From the NCBI RefSeq assembly GCF_001990265.1, contig NZ_LYVN01000001.1, forward strand, positions 21,220 through 85,219: a stretch of 64,000 bases of DNA, given 5' to 3'. The notes below the pieces were generated by a model, which was given only the letters and a program-made list of their open reading frames with translations, was not told where the DNA came from and did no database searches. The translations under genes and the position numbers were made by a program. How positions within the stretch are numbered: the stretch's first letter is position 1; the number at the start of each line of letters is the position of its first letter. Origin of the DNA: Sphingopyxis sp. KK2 (lineage in GTDB: Bacteria > Pseudomonadota > Alphaproteobacteria > Sphingomonadales > Sphingomonadaceae). Of this stretch, positions 16,768 through 25,673 are shown piece after piece.

Positions 16768-17385
16768 TTATGCGGGATTGGTGCTGGGGCGGCTTTTCAT
16801 CCGCTCGTACCAGCCGGTGATATTGGTGAAGGCCGGGTCGATCGGCTGGCCGACCCCGGCGCCGAAATCGAGGAAGGCGAACAGCATCAGGTCGGCGAGC
16901 GTCAGCCGGTCGCCGACCACGAATTCGCGCCCGCCGATCAATCCGTCGACCCATTTGACGCCGTCCTGCGCAGTCGCCTTCAGCCCCGCCGCCGCTTCGG
17001 GCAGGCAGCGCAGCCGCGGCTCGAACAGCGGCAGCCCTTCGGCGAAGCGGAAACCGTTGGTCAGCGGTTCGCAGATCTTGAGGTCGATGCGGCGCACCCA
17101 CATGCGCGTGATCGCGCGTTCTTCCGCCGTCGATCCGATCAGCGTCGGTTCGGGAAATTTCTCGTCGAGATATTCGCAGATGGGGATGATCTCGGTCAGC
17201 ACCGACCCGTCGTCGAGCGCGAGCGCGGGGGTCTGCCCCGCCGGATTGACCTCGACATTATAGGGCGCCCGCCGGTTCTCGCCGCCGCGCAGGTCGATCG
17301 TGACCTGCGGCAGCTCGATGCCCTTTTCGGCCATGAACATGTTCACGACGCGCGGGTTGGGGCCGATGGAGTTATAATATTTCAT
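16768..17385 (-). CDS. Glutathione S-transferase
   Basis: Cytosolic GST-fold protein of 205 residues: N-terminal thioredoxin-like domain with NPAGQTPAL near residue 47 and the C-terminal helical domain with TLADLMLFAFLDF near 163. The catalytic residue is not certain; Ser8 or Asn11 region (NSIGPNPR) are candidates. Of two ATG codons (17391 and 17385) the second is better spaced from AGGAGA. It could conjugate or remove glutathione in the catabolic pathway, as in beta-etherase-type systems, but the substrate is unknown. It lies after a perfect 35-base palindrome in the operon. Confidence 0.85.
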   Translation of the reverse strand: MKYYNSIGPNPRVVNMFMAEKGIELPQVTIDLRGGENRRAPYNVEVNPAGQTPALALDDGSVLTEIIPICEYLDEKFPEPTLIGSTAEERAITRMWVRRIDLKICEPLTNGFRFAEGLPLFEPRLRCLPEAAAGLKATAQDGVKWVDGLIGGREFVVGDRLTLADLMLFAFLDFGAGVGQPIDPAFTNITGWYERMKSRPSTNPA

Positions 17386-17417
17386 GCCCATCCTCTCCTG
17401 ATCTTTTTATCACGCTT

Positions 17418-17452
17418 GCCGATAACCGTCAAGTAAGTTGACGGTTATCGGC
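17418..17452. repeat. Perfect 15-base inverted repeat within the leftward operon
   Basis: GCCGATAACCGTCAA, 5-base spacer GTAAG, then the exact complement. No T-run follows on either strand, so it is not an ordinary terminator. It may be an operator, an mRNA-stability hairpin or a partial stop that lowers the downstream GST and VOC genes. Its inner CCGTCAA/TTGACGG recurs at 25.06-25.10 kb. Confidence 0.7.
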
Positions 17453-17459
17453 ATCGCGC

Positions 17460-18107
17460 TCATTGGCCCGCGGGACGCGGTGCGCTGAGGAAGTCGGCGG
17501 CGCTGAAGCCCTCGGGTGCCGCGACCTCGACGATCGGGTCTTCGCGCGCGTCATATTCCATGCGCAGCGCGCGGGTGATCACCGCGTGCATGTCGTAAAG
17601 GCAGGTGATGTAGGTGAATTCGAAGATCTGCTCGTCGTTCCAGAAGGTCTTCAATTTGTCGAACACCTCGAGCGGCACGCGGCCGCTCGCCTGCGCCAGG
17701 CAATCGGCATAGGCGAGCACGGTGCGTTCCTGCTCGTTATAGCAATCGGCGACCTGCCAGTGCGCGATCGCCGCGATCTTTTCGTCGCTGACGCCGAGGC
17801 CGCGCAGCGACTTGCAATGCTGCGAGAAGACGAACTGGCTGCCCTTCACCCAGCCGGCGCGCGTCTGGCCGAGTTCGCGCAGCACCGGGTCGATCGTGCG
17901 CGCGGGGTTGCGGTACACGGCAAAGCCCTTGACGGCATGTTCGAAGATGTCGGGCGACAGCGCGAACACCGTCCACCAGTCGCCCGGCGTGCCGGTCGCG
18001 GTGCCGGGTTCGGCGACGGGATCGCGGTCGCCGAACAGGCGGTTGTAATAGGCAAGGACGGTTTCGTCGGTGACTTCGGACCGGGGAACCTGGCGCAGGA
18101 CGGGCAT
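17460..18107 (-). CDS. AhpD/carboxymuconolactone decarboxylase-like protein
   Basis: All-helical CMD/AhpD-fold protein, 215 residues. The recognisable core is WVKGSQFVFSQHCKSLRGLGVSDEKI near residue 86. There the usual CxxC is reduced to one Cys followed by basic residues (SQHCK), so classical AhpD disulfide chemistry is unlikely. A second conserved-looking block is ERTVLAYADCLA near 126. Such proteins are common in catabolic clusters with undefined roles. It sits 10 bases after the SnoaL-like gene in the same operon. Confidence 0.78.
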   Translation of the reverse strand: MPVLRQVPRSEVTDETVLAYYNRLFGDRDPVAEPGTATGTPGDWWTVFALSPDIFEHAVKGFAVYRNPARTIDPVLRELGQTRAGWVKGSQFVFSQHCKSLRGLGVSDEKIAAIAHWQVADCYNEQERTVLAYADCLAQASGRVPLEVFDKLKTFWNDEQIFEFTYITCLYDMHAVITRALRMEYDAREDPIVEVAAPEGFSAADFLSAPRPAGQ

Positions 18108-18117
18108 GATTTACTCC

Positions 18118-18513
18118 TCAGGCGTTCGCAAATTTGCGGAATTCGGCGACATGGGCGCTGTCGAAATATTCGTCGAGGCGCGTGATCTTGCCGCCCTCCA
18201 CCTTGCACACGATCGCGCAGGGCAGGCGCACGGCGCCCTCGTCATGGGTGCGCACGCCCTTCAGGACGTGCTGCTGGACGAAGCCGCCGGGAAAGACGGT
18301 CAGCTGGCGGTCGGCATATTCACGGTCCTTGATCCGCGTCACCATGCCGCTCAGCGTCGTCGCGGTCTGGTCGCGGGTGACGATCAGCTCATCGGTATTG
18401 TGCCAGATCTCGGCATCGGGGGTGAAGCTGTTCTTCATCGTCTCGATGTCGCCCGCCTCGATCGCGTCGAAGAAACGCGTCGCCATCGCGCGGATGTCGT
18501 CCTGTTCTGCCAT
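18118..18513 (-). CDS. SnoaL/NTF2-like protein
   Basis: NTF2-fold protein of 131 residues. It shows the usual opening helix ATRFFDAIEAGDIETMKNSFTPDAEIW and a C-terminal ITRLDEYFDSA strand. Proteins of this type include isomerases, cyclases and dehydratases acting on small hydrophobic compounds. ATG 18513 follows GAGGAGAC. It lies between an SDR and the AhpD-like gene in the leftward operon. No substrate can be assigned. Confidence 0.8.
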   Translation of the reverse strand: MAEQDDIRAMATRFFDAIEAGDIETMKNSFTPDAEIWHNTDELIVTRDQTATTLSGMVTRIKDREYADRQLTVFPGGFVQQHVLKGVRTHDEGAVRLPCAIVCKVEGGKITRLDEYFDSAHVAEFRKFANA

Positions 18514-18523
18514 GTCGGTCTCC

Positions 18524-19411
18524 TCAAATCCTGGCGCCGAACATACGGCCGCCATTGGCCGCGATCAGCCCGTCGATATCGTCGCCCCGGTACTCGGGAT
18601 CGGCCGAGGTGCCGAACGCGCCGAGCATATCGGCGGTGACCAGTTCGGCCATCTTCTTCCACTCGGGGTGAGTGAAGATCCAATAGTCGCCATTCTCGAT
18701 CGCCTGCACGACGCGCGCGCCGATCTTGTCGGGCGACATGCCACCGGCGAGCACGCCCTGCATCGCCTGGCTCGTCGCCGCGGCCTTGCCGACCTCGACT
18801 TCTACCGGGCGCAGCTCGCGCGTTGTCTCGACGATCCGCGTCGCCGACATGCCGGGCATCAGCACCGAAATGCCCACCCTGGTTTCGGCCAGCTCGTTGC
18901 GCAGCGCCATCGCGATACCCAGCGTCGCATATTTGGAACTGATATAGGCGACCGAGATCGGCGGCGGCACGATCGCGACCATCGACGAGGTGATGACGAG
19001 GTGCGATGCCTCGCCCGATGCCTTCATCTCGGCGAGGAAGGTGCGGCAGGCATAGAGATGCGCATGCGCGTTGACCGCATAGTTCCAGCGCCACACCTCG
19101 GTGTCATATTCTTCGAACGGCCCCGATCCGCCGCCGACCCCGGCGTTGCTGAAGAGGATACGCACCGGCCCGAATTCGCGCGCCTTTGCGCCCGCCGCGG
19201 CCCAGCTGTCTTCGCTGGTGACGTCGAGCTGCAGCGCCAGCGCCTTCGCGCCATCGCTGCGCAGCAATTCGGCGGCGGCTTCGGCGCCATCGCCGTCGAC
19301 ATCGGCCAGGATCACCGCCGCCCCCTTGGCGACGAGCGCCTTGGCGGTGGCGAGTCCGAGCCCGCTCGCACCGCCGGTGATGAAGGCGGTCTTGCCGGCG
19401 ACGTCGGTCAT
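18524..19411 (-). CDS. SDR-family oxidoreductase
   Basis: Classical short-chain dehydrogenase, 295 residues. It has NAD(P) loop TGGASGLG at residue 13, NAGV near 88, Ser in ITSSM near 142 and the catalytic YISSK near 156. Asp37 in LADVDGD suggests NAD preference. The C-terminus is longer than in the minimal SDR. The start codon overlaps the MFS transporter stop by 4 bases, so uptake and oxidation/reduction are translationally coupled. Role: dehydrogenation or reduction of a hydroxyl/keto intermediate. Confidence 0.9.
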   Translation of the reverse strand: MTDVAGKTAFITGGASGLGLATAKALVAKGAAVILADVDGDGAEAAAELLRSDGAKALALQLDVTSEDSWAAAGAKAREFGPVRILFSNAGVGGGSGPFEEYDTEVWRWNYAVNAHAHLYACRTFLAEMKASGEASHLVITSSMVAIVPPPISVAYISSKYATLGIAMALRNELAETRVGISVLMPGMSATRIVETTRELRPVEVEVGKAAATSQAMQGVLAGGMSPDKIGARVVQAIENGDYWIFTHPEWKKMAELVTADMLGAFGTSADPEYRGDDIDGLIAANGGRMFGARI

Positions 19412-20703
19412 TCGGCGAAATCCTTTTCGAGGTGGCGGGTCATCGCGAACTGCGCAACCCCGGCGGCGGCGGCAAAGGGCATCAGTGCCATCAGCGCCCA
19501 GCGCAGGCTTTCGTCGGCATATTCGGGTTTCAGATAATCGCTGACCATGCCGGCGAATACCGGGCCGAGGCCGAGGCCGACGATGTTGAACATCAGCATC
19601 AGCACAGCAGCCGCGGTCGCGCGGCTTCGCGGCGGCGTCAAATTCTGGACGAGTGCGAGGGCCGGCGCGACATAGGCGGTACACGCCGCCATCGGGATCA
19701 GCAGCAGCCCGAGCGAAAGCTGCCAGCTGTCGACCAGCAGCGCGGCGATGAAGGTCGGAATCAGCACCAGGGTCGCGAGCGCCGGGATCATGCCATAGGC
19801 GCGTGCCGACACCTTCGCGCGATGACTGACCAGCCAGCCGCCGCCGAGGATGCCGATACCGAAGGTGATGCCGGCGGCGGGACCGAAATAGGCGGCCATC
19901 GCGTCGAGCGGCATCTTCTGCGTCCGCATCAGGAAGGCGGGAATCCAGTTCAGCATGCCATAGCTGGTGAAGGCGGCGAGACCGCTGCCGATCATCACCA
20001 TGCGCAGCGACGGGCGCCGCCAGAACATCGCCAGGCTTTGCGCAAAGGGCAGGGCTTCGTCGGCGGGTTTGTTGGTGTCCATCTGCCCGCGCGCGGGTTC
20101 GCGGACCAGCCAGATCAGCAGCGGCACGACCAATATGCCGACGAGGCCGATGACGATGAAGGCGTTGCGCCAGCCGATGTTCGCCGCCGCCCAGGCGCCG
20201 AAGGTCGCGCCGACGAACACGCCGAATGGACCGTTGAGCGTGAACAGCCCGATCGCCAGCGGGCGCTGCGCGGGCGGATAATAGTCGGCGAGCACCGACA
20301 GCGACGGCGCTGTACCGCCGGACTCGCCCGCACCGACGCCAAAGCGCATCAGCGCCAGTTGCCAGAAGTTCGACACCATGCCGCAGGCGGCGGTGAAACC
20401 GCTCCACACGACGCAGGCGATGCCGATCAGCTTCACGCGGTTCCAGCGGTCGGCGATCATCGCGACCGGCACGCCCGCTGCGGCATAGAAGAGCGCGAAG
20501 GCGAAGCCGGTGAGCAGCCCGAACTGTGTGTCGGTGAAATCCATTTCGGCACGGATCGGCTCGACGAGAACGGACAGGAGCTGGCGGTCGACGAAGTTGA
20601 TCGTGCCGACCACGAACAGCATCGCGAGCGCGACGTTTCGGCGCAGCGCAAGGCCGCTGTCGGATGCTGTGGCGCCGCCGTTGAGCGTGGTGGCCTCGGT
20701 CAT
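19408..20703 (-). CDS. MFS transporter
   Basis: Major-facilitator protein of 431 residues with about 12 membrane segments. It has the spinster-like signature block FGVGAGESGGTAPSLSVLADY near residue 115 and the loop motif ADRWNRVKLIG near 77. It would carry the substrate across the inner membrane after TonB-receptor entry. ATG 20703 has GGGGAGAG upstream; a TTG 36 bases earlier lies beside the operator and is rejected. It is the first gene of the six-gene leftward operon and is driven from the gap with operator site g. Confidence 0.9.
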   Translation of the reverse strand: MTEATTLNGGATASDSGLALRRNVALAMLFVVGTINFVDRQLLSVLVEPIRAEMDFTDTQFGLLTGFAFALFYAAAGVPVAMIADRWNRVKLIGIACVVWSGFTAACGMVSNFWQLALMRFGVGAGESGGTAPSLSVLADYYPPAQRPLAIGLFTLNGPFGVFVGATFGAWAAANIGWRNAFIVIGLVGILVVPLLIWLVREPARGQMDTNKPADEALPFAQSLAMFWRRPSLRMVMIGSGLAAFTSYGMLNWIPAFLMRTQKMPLDAMAAYFGPAAGITFGIGILGGGWLVSHRAKVSARAYGMIPALATLVLIPTFIAALLVDSWQLSLGLLLIPMAACTAYVAPALALVQNLTPPRSRATAAAVLMLMFNIVGLGLGPVFAGMVSDYLKPEYADESLRWALMALMPFAAAAGVAQFAMTRHLEKDFAE

Positions 20704-20744
20704 AACTCTCCCCAGAAAATGGCGAGTCTTCTCGCTCAAAAAAT

Positions 20745-20760
20745 ACTTAGGTATTTAAGT
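20745..20760. promoter_or_regulatory. Operator-like site g (MarR-type)
   Basis: ACTTAGGTATTTAAGT: outer arms ACTTA and TAAGT perfect. It lies in the divergent gap between the MFS operon and the rightward SDR. Confidence 0.6.
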
Positions 20761-20811
20761 TTATCTGTCAATGTGCTTTACGGTAGACCGAGAAGAGACG
20801 GGAGAGAAGCC

Positions 20812-21579
20812 ATGGATATCACGGGCAAGCGTGCGATCGTCACCGGATCGGCCAGCGGCATCGGCCGCGCGACCGCGATCATGCTCGCGGTGCGCGGCGC
20901 GGCGGATGTCGCGCTCGTCGACGTCAATGGAGCGGGTCTTGCCGAAACCGCGCGGCTGGTCGAGGGGCAGGGCGCGCGTGCGACCGTCCACCGTCTCGAC
21001 CTGTCCGATATCCCCGCGACCGAGGCCTGGTTCCTGGCGCATGGCGATGTCGACATCCTGCACAATAATGCCGGCGTCGTCGCGGGGCTTCCCGCCTTTC
21101 CCGACGTCGATGCGAAGCGCATCCAGTGGATCGTCGACATCAATGTCACCTCACTCGTCGCCGCGACGCAGATCGTCGTGCAGAAGATGAAGGCGCGCGG
21201 CGGCGGGGTGATCGTCAACACGGTCTCGACTGTCGCGCTCGGCACCGGTTTCTACGATGCGATGTATGCGACGACCAAGGCGGCGGTGATGATGTTCACC
21301 CGTTGCTGCGCGCCGCTGAAGGAAGAGTGCAATGTCCGCGTCGCGGGGATGCTGCCGGGCCTCGTCGACACCCCGATCCTCGACACCACGGGGGCGGGCG
21401 AAAAGTCTGAATGGATGAAGACCGTGCTCGCCAACAATGAAGCCTGCCTGCCGGAAGATATCGCGGGCGGGGTGATCGCGCTGATCGAGGACGATGGCCT
21501 CGCCGGTGGCGACTGGCTCGCGGTGCGCCGTCTGGACGGCCAGGTCGCATATCAGTGGGGGCATGCCGACACGCTGTGA
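20812..21579 (+). CDS. SDR-family oxidoreductase
   Basis: Short-chain dehydrogenase of 255 residues. It has TGSASGIG at residue 12, NNAG near 85, Ser in TVSTVALG near 137 and the catalytic YATTK near 151. Asp in LVDVNG suggests NAD. It is a single rightward gene between the divergent MFS operon and the convergent GST, with which it leaves only 4 bases. ATG 20812 has GGGAGAG upstream. It is likely a second alcohol dehydrogenase or ketoreductase of the pathway. Confidence 0.9.
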   Translation: MDITGKRAIVTGSASGIGRATAIMLAVRGAADVALVDVNGAGLAETARLVEGQGARATVHRLDLSDIPATEAWFLAHGDVDILHNNAGVVAGLPAFPDVDAKRIQWIVDINVTSLVAATQIVVQKMKARGGGVIVNTVSTVALGTGFYDAMYATTKAAVMMFTRCCAPLKEECNVRVAGMLPGLVDTPILDTTGAGEKSEWMKTVLANNEACLPEDIAGGVIALIEDDGLAGGDWLAVRRLDGQVAYQWGHADTL

Positions 21580-21583
21580 CCCG

Positions 21584-22294
21584 CTACCCTTTCGGCGCGT
21601 CCAGCATATTCCGGCCGAACAGGTTCGACCATTGCTCCTCGGTCAGTACCGGGCGCGCGCTCGACAGGTTCGCCGCGTTCTTGACGTCGGTCCCCGCGAT
21701 CACCGCCGGCCGCTCGCCGATCCGCGCGAACCAGTCGGCAACCGCCGGATAATCGTCGAGCGTCAGACCGATCGCGCGGATCGCGCGCGTCCATGGCCAA
21801 GTCGCGATGTCGGCGATGCTATATTCGCCGGCCAGATAGTCCGCTTCCGACAAACGCCCGTTGAGGACATGAAGCAGCCGCAACGTCTCGTTGCGATAGC
21901 GTTCGACCGGATAGGTCTGGCCCTCGGGCGCATAGCGGATGAAATGATGCGCCTGTCCCTGCATCGGGCCAAAGCTCGCCATCTGCCACATCAGCCATTG
22001 CTGCGCCTGGCTCCGCCGTCGCGGGTCGGTGGGCAGCAACTGGCCGGACTTTTCGGCGAGGTAGAGCAGGATCGCTCCGCTCTCGAACACGGGCAGCGGC
22101 GCGCCGCCGCCGACGGGCTCATGGTCGACGATCGCCGGCAGGCGACCATTGGGGTTGATGCGGCGATATTCGGGGGTCAGATGGTCGCCCTCGAGCATGT
22201 TCATCGCGATCAGCTGGTACGCCAGCCCGACTTCCTCGAGCATGATCGATATCTTGTGTCCGTTCGGCGTCGGGGTGAAATAGACATCGATCAT
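21584..22294 (-). CDS. Glutathione S-transferase, Nu/YfcG-like
   Basis: GST of 236 residues. Thioredoxin-fold start TPTPNGHKISIMLEE near residue 6, NPNGRLPAIVDH near 50, ESGAILLYLAEKSG near 68. The C-terminal helical domain includes GEYSIADIATWPW. The TxNG and N-terminal features match the Nu class (YfcG/YghU). These often have disulfide reductase or peroxidase activity. It is one of three close paralogues in 6 kb. It overlaps the SnoaL-like gene stop (ATGA) in the operon headed by the second TonB receptor. Confidence 0.88.
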   Translation of the reverse strand: MIDVYFTPTPNGHKISIMLEEVGLAYQLIAMNMLEGDHLTPEYRRINPNGRLPAIVDHEPVGGGAPLPVFESGAILLYLAEKSGQLLPTDPRRRSQAQQWLMWQMASFGPMQGQAHHFIRYAPEGQTYPVERYRNETLRLLHVLNGRLSEADYLAGEYSIADIATWPWTRAIRAIGLTLDDYPAVADWFARIGERPAVIAGTDVKNAANLSSARPVLTEEQWSNLFGRNMLDAPKG

Positions 22295-22788
22295 CACGCG
22301 TTCCCTTTTGCAAATATCGCCCGCGCCGCGGCAAAGGCGGCGTCGAACGCGTCCTTGCCTGCGGGATAGCCGACGACCGTCAGCGTTACCCCGGCAATCC
22401 TCCACCCGTCGGCCCGAACCAGATGGTGGGTGTAGCGGCCGATGAGGTCGCCCAGCAGCACAGCGTCGTTCACGGTCACGAAGTGCGCCGCATCGACGAT
22501 GCTCGTCACCGTCGCGTTGTCGCCATCAATCGCAACTGAAATATTGCTGAGCCGATGCGCCGTGGCGTCGAAGCCTTCGAGCGCCCGGCAGCGGTCGGTC
22601 CATTTGTCTGCCGCGACCACCCCGACCAGCGAGCCGATCGCGCCATAGTCGATCGCGATATCGTCGGTGAACAGCGCGCGATACGCCGCCCAGTCGCGCG
22701 CATCGAGCGCGGCCGCGTAACAGCTCACGGCCGCCGCCGCCGCTTCCCGGTCGAGGAAAGCGTCGACGACGGCCGATCGCTGGGACAT
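22294..22788 (-). CDS. SnoaL-like/NTF2-fold protein
   Basis: A 164-residue NTF2-fold protein of the SnoaL_4 type: AVSCYAAALDARDWAAYRALFTDDIAIDYG near residue 20, HRLSNISVAIDGD near 82, YTHHLVRADGWRIAGVTLTV near 127. This resembles the ring-hydroxylating dioxygenase beta-subunit/dehydratase-like fold, but no alpha subunit is present. ATG 22788 lies 6 bases after the TonB receptor stop, so it is co-transcribed with it. Likely an isomerase or dehydratase; not assignable further. Confidence 0.78.
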   Translation of the reverse strand: MSQRSAVVDAFLDREAAAAAVSCYAAALDARDWAAYRALFTDDIAIDYGAIGSLVGVVAADKWTDRCRALEGFDATAHRLSNISVAIDGDNATVTSIVDAAHFVTVNDAVLLGDLIGRYTHHLVRADGWRIAGVTLTVVGYPAGKDAFDAAFAAARAIFAKGNA

Positions 22789-22793
22789 CGTTG

Positions 22794-25031
22794 CTAGAAC
22801 TTCACGCCCGCTTCGATCGCCAGGCTGCGCGCGGGTTCCAGATAGTGGATCGAACGCGTGACGTTGGTGATCGGGAAGGGCAGGCGGAACACGCTGCCGG
22901 CGGTCAGCTTGTTGGTCAGATTGCGACCGACGAAGGCAAGGTGCCAGCGGTCGTCGGGATCGCCAAGCTGGACGCGCAGGTCGACCTTCGCATAGCCGCT
23001 CTGGTGGCCGAAGACCGGATCCTGCGTATCCGAGTTGAAGTAACCCGAGCGGAACGACACCACGCCGGTGACGTCGAGTTCGAGCGCCGACGAGATCGGA
23101 ACCCAGCTGTGCGCCTGCACGCTGCCCGAGAAATCGGACACATAGGGCAGGGGCGATCCGGCGATGTTGTTCGCCGCGATGCTTGCCGGGCTCGCCGGGT
23201 TGCATTCGCTCAGCGGCTGGCTCGCGAGGCACGCCGCACCCGGATAGTCGAGATAGCGGATGTCCTGATAGGCGAGCGAGGTGGTGACGTCGAAGTTGCG
23301 CGACGGCTTCAGCGTGAAGGTGCTCTCGATGCCGGTCGAGGCCGCGCTCGCGGCGTTGCCCGTCTGGTACGTCGAGGTCGTCGGGTTATAGACCGACACC
23401 TGCAGATTGCTGAACTTCGTGTCATAGACCGACACGTTCGCGGTGATCGCGCCGAAGGATGCGCGCACGCCAGCCTCGATATTGCGTGACTTTTCAGGCT
23501 CATACTGGAAGGTCGCGTCGGTGGTGCCATAGGTGTTCGACACGAAGCCGCCCGACTTCGACCCGCGGCCATAGGTCGCATAGACCATGATATCGTCGCT
23601 GACGTCATACTGCGCAGTGATCGACGGATCGATATTGTCTTCGCTGCGCTTGCCCTGTGCCTGCGTCAGCGGACGCAGGTTGTACGGGCCATAGATGCGC
23701 TCGCCGTCGAAGGTCGCTTCCTTCTTGGTGTGCGTATAGCGCAGGCTGCCGATGAAGCGCAGCGAGTCGGTCGCATTCCACGTCGACTGGCCGAACACCG
23801 AGAAGGATTCGGTCTTCTGGTCGAAGAAGGTGTGGAGCAGGCCGAAATAGGTCAGCGTCGGGTTGGAAATGTTGAACCCGCCAAACTGGTCGAGGTGATA
23901 GTCGGACGTGTCATAATAGGCGCCGACGATGAATTCGATCGGCTGACCGACCGGCGACGACAGGCGGATTTCCTGCGAGAACTGGTCGAAATTCTCGGGA
24001 TAGCTGTTGTAGGTCGAATTGGACGTCACCCCACCCGGCGGATTGGGCAGCGTCTGGTCGAAGCCGTTGATCATCGCGCTGTCGAACCAGCTGTAGCCGG
24101 TGATCGAGGTCAGCGTATAATCGCCGAGCTGCAGGTTCGCGGTACCCGACGCGATCAGCGTCTCGCCGCGAATGCCCTCTTCGCCGAGCGCCGAGGTTTC
24201 AAGGAAGCGCGATTGGCGCAGTTTCGGCGCGAGCAGCACCGCATCCGCGACGGTGACGCCGCCCTTGATATCCTGGTTGCCATATTCGATGCGCGCGGTG
24301 AAATCGAAGTCGGGGCTCGGCTCCCAAAGCGCGGTGAAGCGAACCAGCTGCTGCTTGGTCTGCGGGTTTTTCTGCCCCGTCGCGCGGTTCATGATATAGC
24401 CGTCATTGTCGACGATGCGGCCCGCGAGGCGCACGCTCAGCGTGTCCGAAATCGGCCCCGAAACATGGCCCGACAGCTGGAAGCCGTCATATTCGAAATC
24501 ATAGCTGCCGGTCAGCGATGCTTCGAAATCCTTGGTCGGTGCGGCCGACACGACACTGATCGCGCCCGCGGCAGTGTTCTTGCCGAACAGCGCGCCCTGC
24601 GGACCGCGCAGCACTTCGACGCGGCCGAGGTCGAAGAAGGGCGCCTGCGTCTGGCGGCTCTTCCCGGCATAGACGCCGTCGATATAGAGGCTGACCGCCT
24701 GGTCGAACGAGAAGTTGGCCGGCGGCGAGCCGAAACCGCGGATATAGATGACGTCATTGCCCGCGGTGGTCTGGACCGCGACGTTGGGAACGTACGACGC
24801 CATGTCGGCAAAGTCGTTGACGCCCATTTCCTCGATCGTGTCGCCGGTGACGACCTCCATCGAGATCGGCACGTCCTGCAGGCTCTGTTCGCGCTTTTGT
24901 GCGGTGACGATGATTTCGTCATTGCCCGCGTCGTCGGCGGGAACCGCATCCTGCGCCATCGCCGGTGCGGCGCAGCCGATCATCGCGGCAGCCGCAACAC
25001 CCGACAGCAGAAACTGATTGAAACCCTTCAT
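22794..25031 (-). CDS. TonB-dependent receptor (second)
   Basis: Complete outer-membrane receptor, 745 residues. The signal peptide ends near residue 27 (APAMAQD). The plug carries EIIVTAQKREQSLQDVPI, YIRGFG and LRGPQGALFGKNTAAG; the barrel ends in the aromatic terminus AGVKF. This is the large sphingomonad receptor type whose ligands are mostly aromatic or terpenoid-like organics rather than siderophores; ligand unknown. ATG 25031 has GGGAGG upstream; GTG 25037 is rejected. It heads an operon with a SnoaL-like protein and a GST. Its promoter gap holds operator site h and a GTCAATC palindrome. Confidence 0.94.
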   Translation of the reverse strand: MKGFNQFLLSGVAAAAMIGCAAPAMAQDAVPADDAGNDEIIVTAQKREQSLQDVPISMEVVTGDTIEEMGVNDFADMASYVPNVAVQTTAGNDVIYIRGFGSPPANFSFDQAVSLYIDGVYAGKSRQTQAPFFDLGRVEVLRGPQGALFGKNTAAGAISVVSAAPTKDFEASLTGSYDFEYDGFQLSGHVSGPISDTLSVRLAGRIVDNDGYIMNRATGQKNPQTKQQLVRFTALWEPSPDFDFTARIEYGNQDIKGGVTVADAVLLAPKLRQSRFLETSALGEEGIRGETLIASGTANLQLGDYTLTSITGYSWFDSAMINGFDQTLPNPPGGVTSNSTYNSYPENFDQFSQEIRLSSPVGQPIEFIVGAYYDTSDYHLDQFGGFNISNPTLTYFGLLHTFFDQKTESFSVFGQSTWNATDSLRFIGSLRYTHTKKEATFDGERIYGPYNLRPLTQAQGKRSEDNIDPSITAQYDVSDDIMVYATYGRGSKSGGFVSNTYGTTDATFQYEPEKSRNIEAGVRASFGAITANVSVYDTKFSNLQVSVYNPTTSTYQTGNAASAASTGIESTFTLKPSRNFDVTTSLAYQDIRYLDYPGAACLASQPLSECNPASPASIAANNIAGSPLPYVSDFSGSVQAHSWVPISSALELDVTGVVSFRSGYFNSDTQDPVFGHQSGYAKVDLRVQLGDPDDRWHLAFVGRNLTNKLTAGSVFRLPFPITNVTRSIHYLEPARSLAIEAGVKF

Positions 25032-25094
25032 GCGCACCCTCCCTTGAGTGATTATGCCGACAGTTGACGGGCGCGCGTTTTTGCGGCCCGATCC

Positions 25095-25109
25095 GTCAAT
25101 CTGATTGAC
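25095..25109. promoter_or_regulatory. Second palindrome in the TonB receptor/DUF3237 gap
   Basis: GTCAATCTGATTGAC: perfect 7-base arms around one base, directly abutting operator site h. With TTGACGG about 30 bases to its left it echoes the CCGTCAA/TTGACGG arms of the palindrome at 17418-17452. Confidence 0.5.
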
Positions 25110-25125
25110 CCTTAGTATACTAATG
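25110..25125. promoter_or_regulatory. Operator-like site h (MarR-type)
   Basis: CCTTAGTATACTAATG with the perfect 12-base palindrome TTAGTATACTAA. On the minus strand TGGACA (25136-25141) and TATACT (25114-25119), 16 bases apart, make a plausible receptor promoter lying under the operator. Confidence 0.65.
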
Positions 25126-25166
25126 GTCTTATGCTTGTCCAGAGCCTCAGCAGAAGGAGTGGCACT

Positions 25167-25673
25167 ATGGAGCAGGATTTTTCAGCCGACGGTCCGAACG
25201 GCCTTTCGAGCCGCTTTTTATGCACCGTCGAATTCGAAGTCGGGGGTGGAATCTTCGGCATCGGCGCCTCGCCATTCGGCGACCAGCGCATCGGATATAT
25301 CAGTGGCGGGCGCTTTTTCGGACCCCGAATCAACGGTATCGTCCTCCCCGGCGGCGGCAATTGGTCGCGCGGCGGCCGCCTCGCATCGGGCGCCGCGGTC
25401 GGCACTTTCGATGCCCGTGCGGTGTGGCAGGCCGATGACGGCGCGCTCATCCAGCTGAGCTACAGCGGGCGCAGTGTCGTCCCCGACGATGTCCGCGCGC
25501 TGTTCGCCGACCCCGCCGCACCGCCCGTCGACCCGTCGCGTTATTATCTGCGAATCGCCCCCGTTTTCGAAACTGCGAGCCCGAAATATGATTGGCTCAA
25601 CGGCCTGCTCGCGGTCGGTGTCGGCACCCGCACCGATTTCGGCGTTCGTCACCAGATATACGAGGTGCTGTGA
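25167..25673 (+). CDS. DUF3237 family protein
   Basis: A 168-residue protein of the DUF3237 beta-barrel type. Visible family features are GGRFFGPRINGIVLPGGGNW near residue 50, the Arg/Gly-rich turn and PSRYYLRIAPVFETAS near 127. The function of the family is not established. Members occur in catabolic and secondary-metabolite clusters. ATG 25167 is chosen over 25131 because AAGGAG is correctly spaced. The stop overlaps the next GST start (TGATG), so the two are coupled. Confidence 0.8.
   Translation: MEQDFSADGPNGLSSRFLCTVEFEVGGGIFGIGASPFGDQRIGYISGGRFFGPRINGIVLPGGGNWSRGGRLASGAAVGTFDARAVWQADDGALIQLSYSGRSVVPDDVRALFADPAAPPVDPSRYYLRIAPVFETASPKYDWLNGLLAVGVGTRTDFGVRHQIYEVL

Noticed and set aside
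18524..20407. Leftward 627-codon frame suggesting an MFS-SDR fusion
   Set aside because: The upstream part is the MFS gene read out of frame; the SDR starts at 19411 and overlaps the MFS stop by 4 bases.
19432..21579. 715-codon rightward open frame reading into the SDR
   Set aside because: The first 460 codons are antisense to the MFS gene and run through the operator gap; the real SDR starts at 20812 with a ribosome site.
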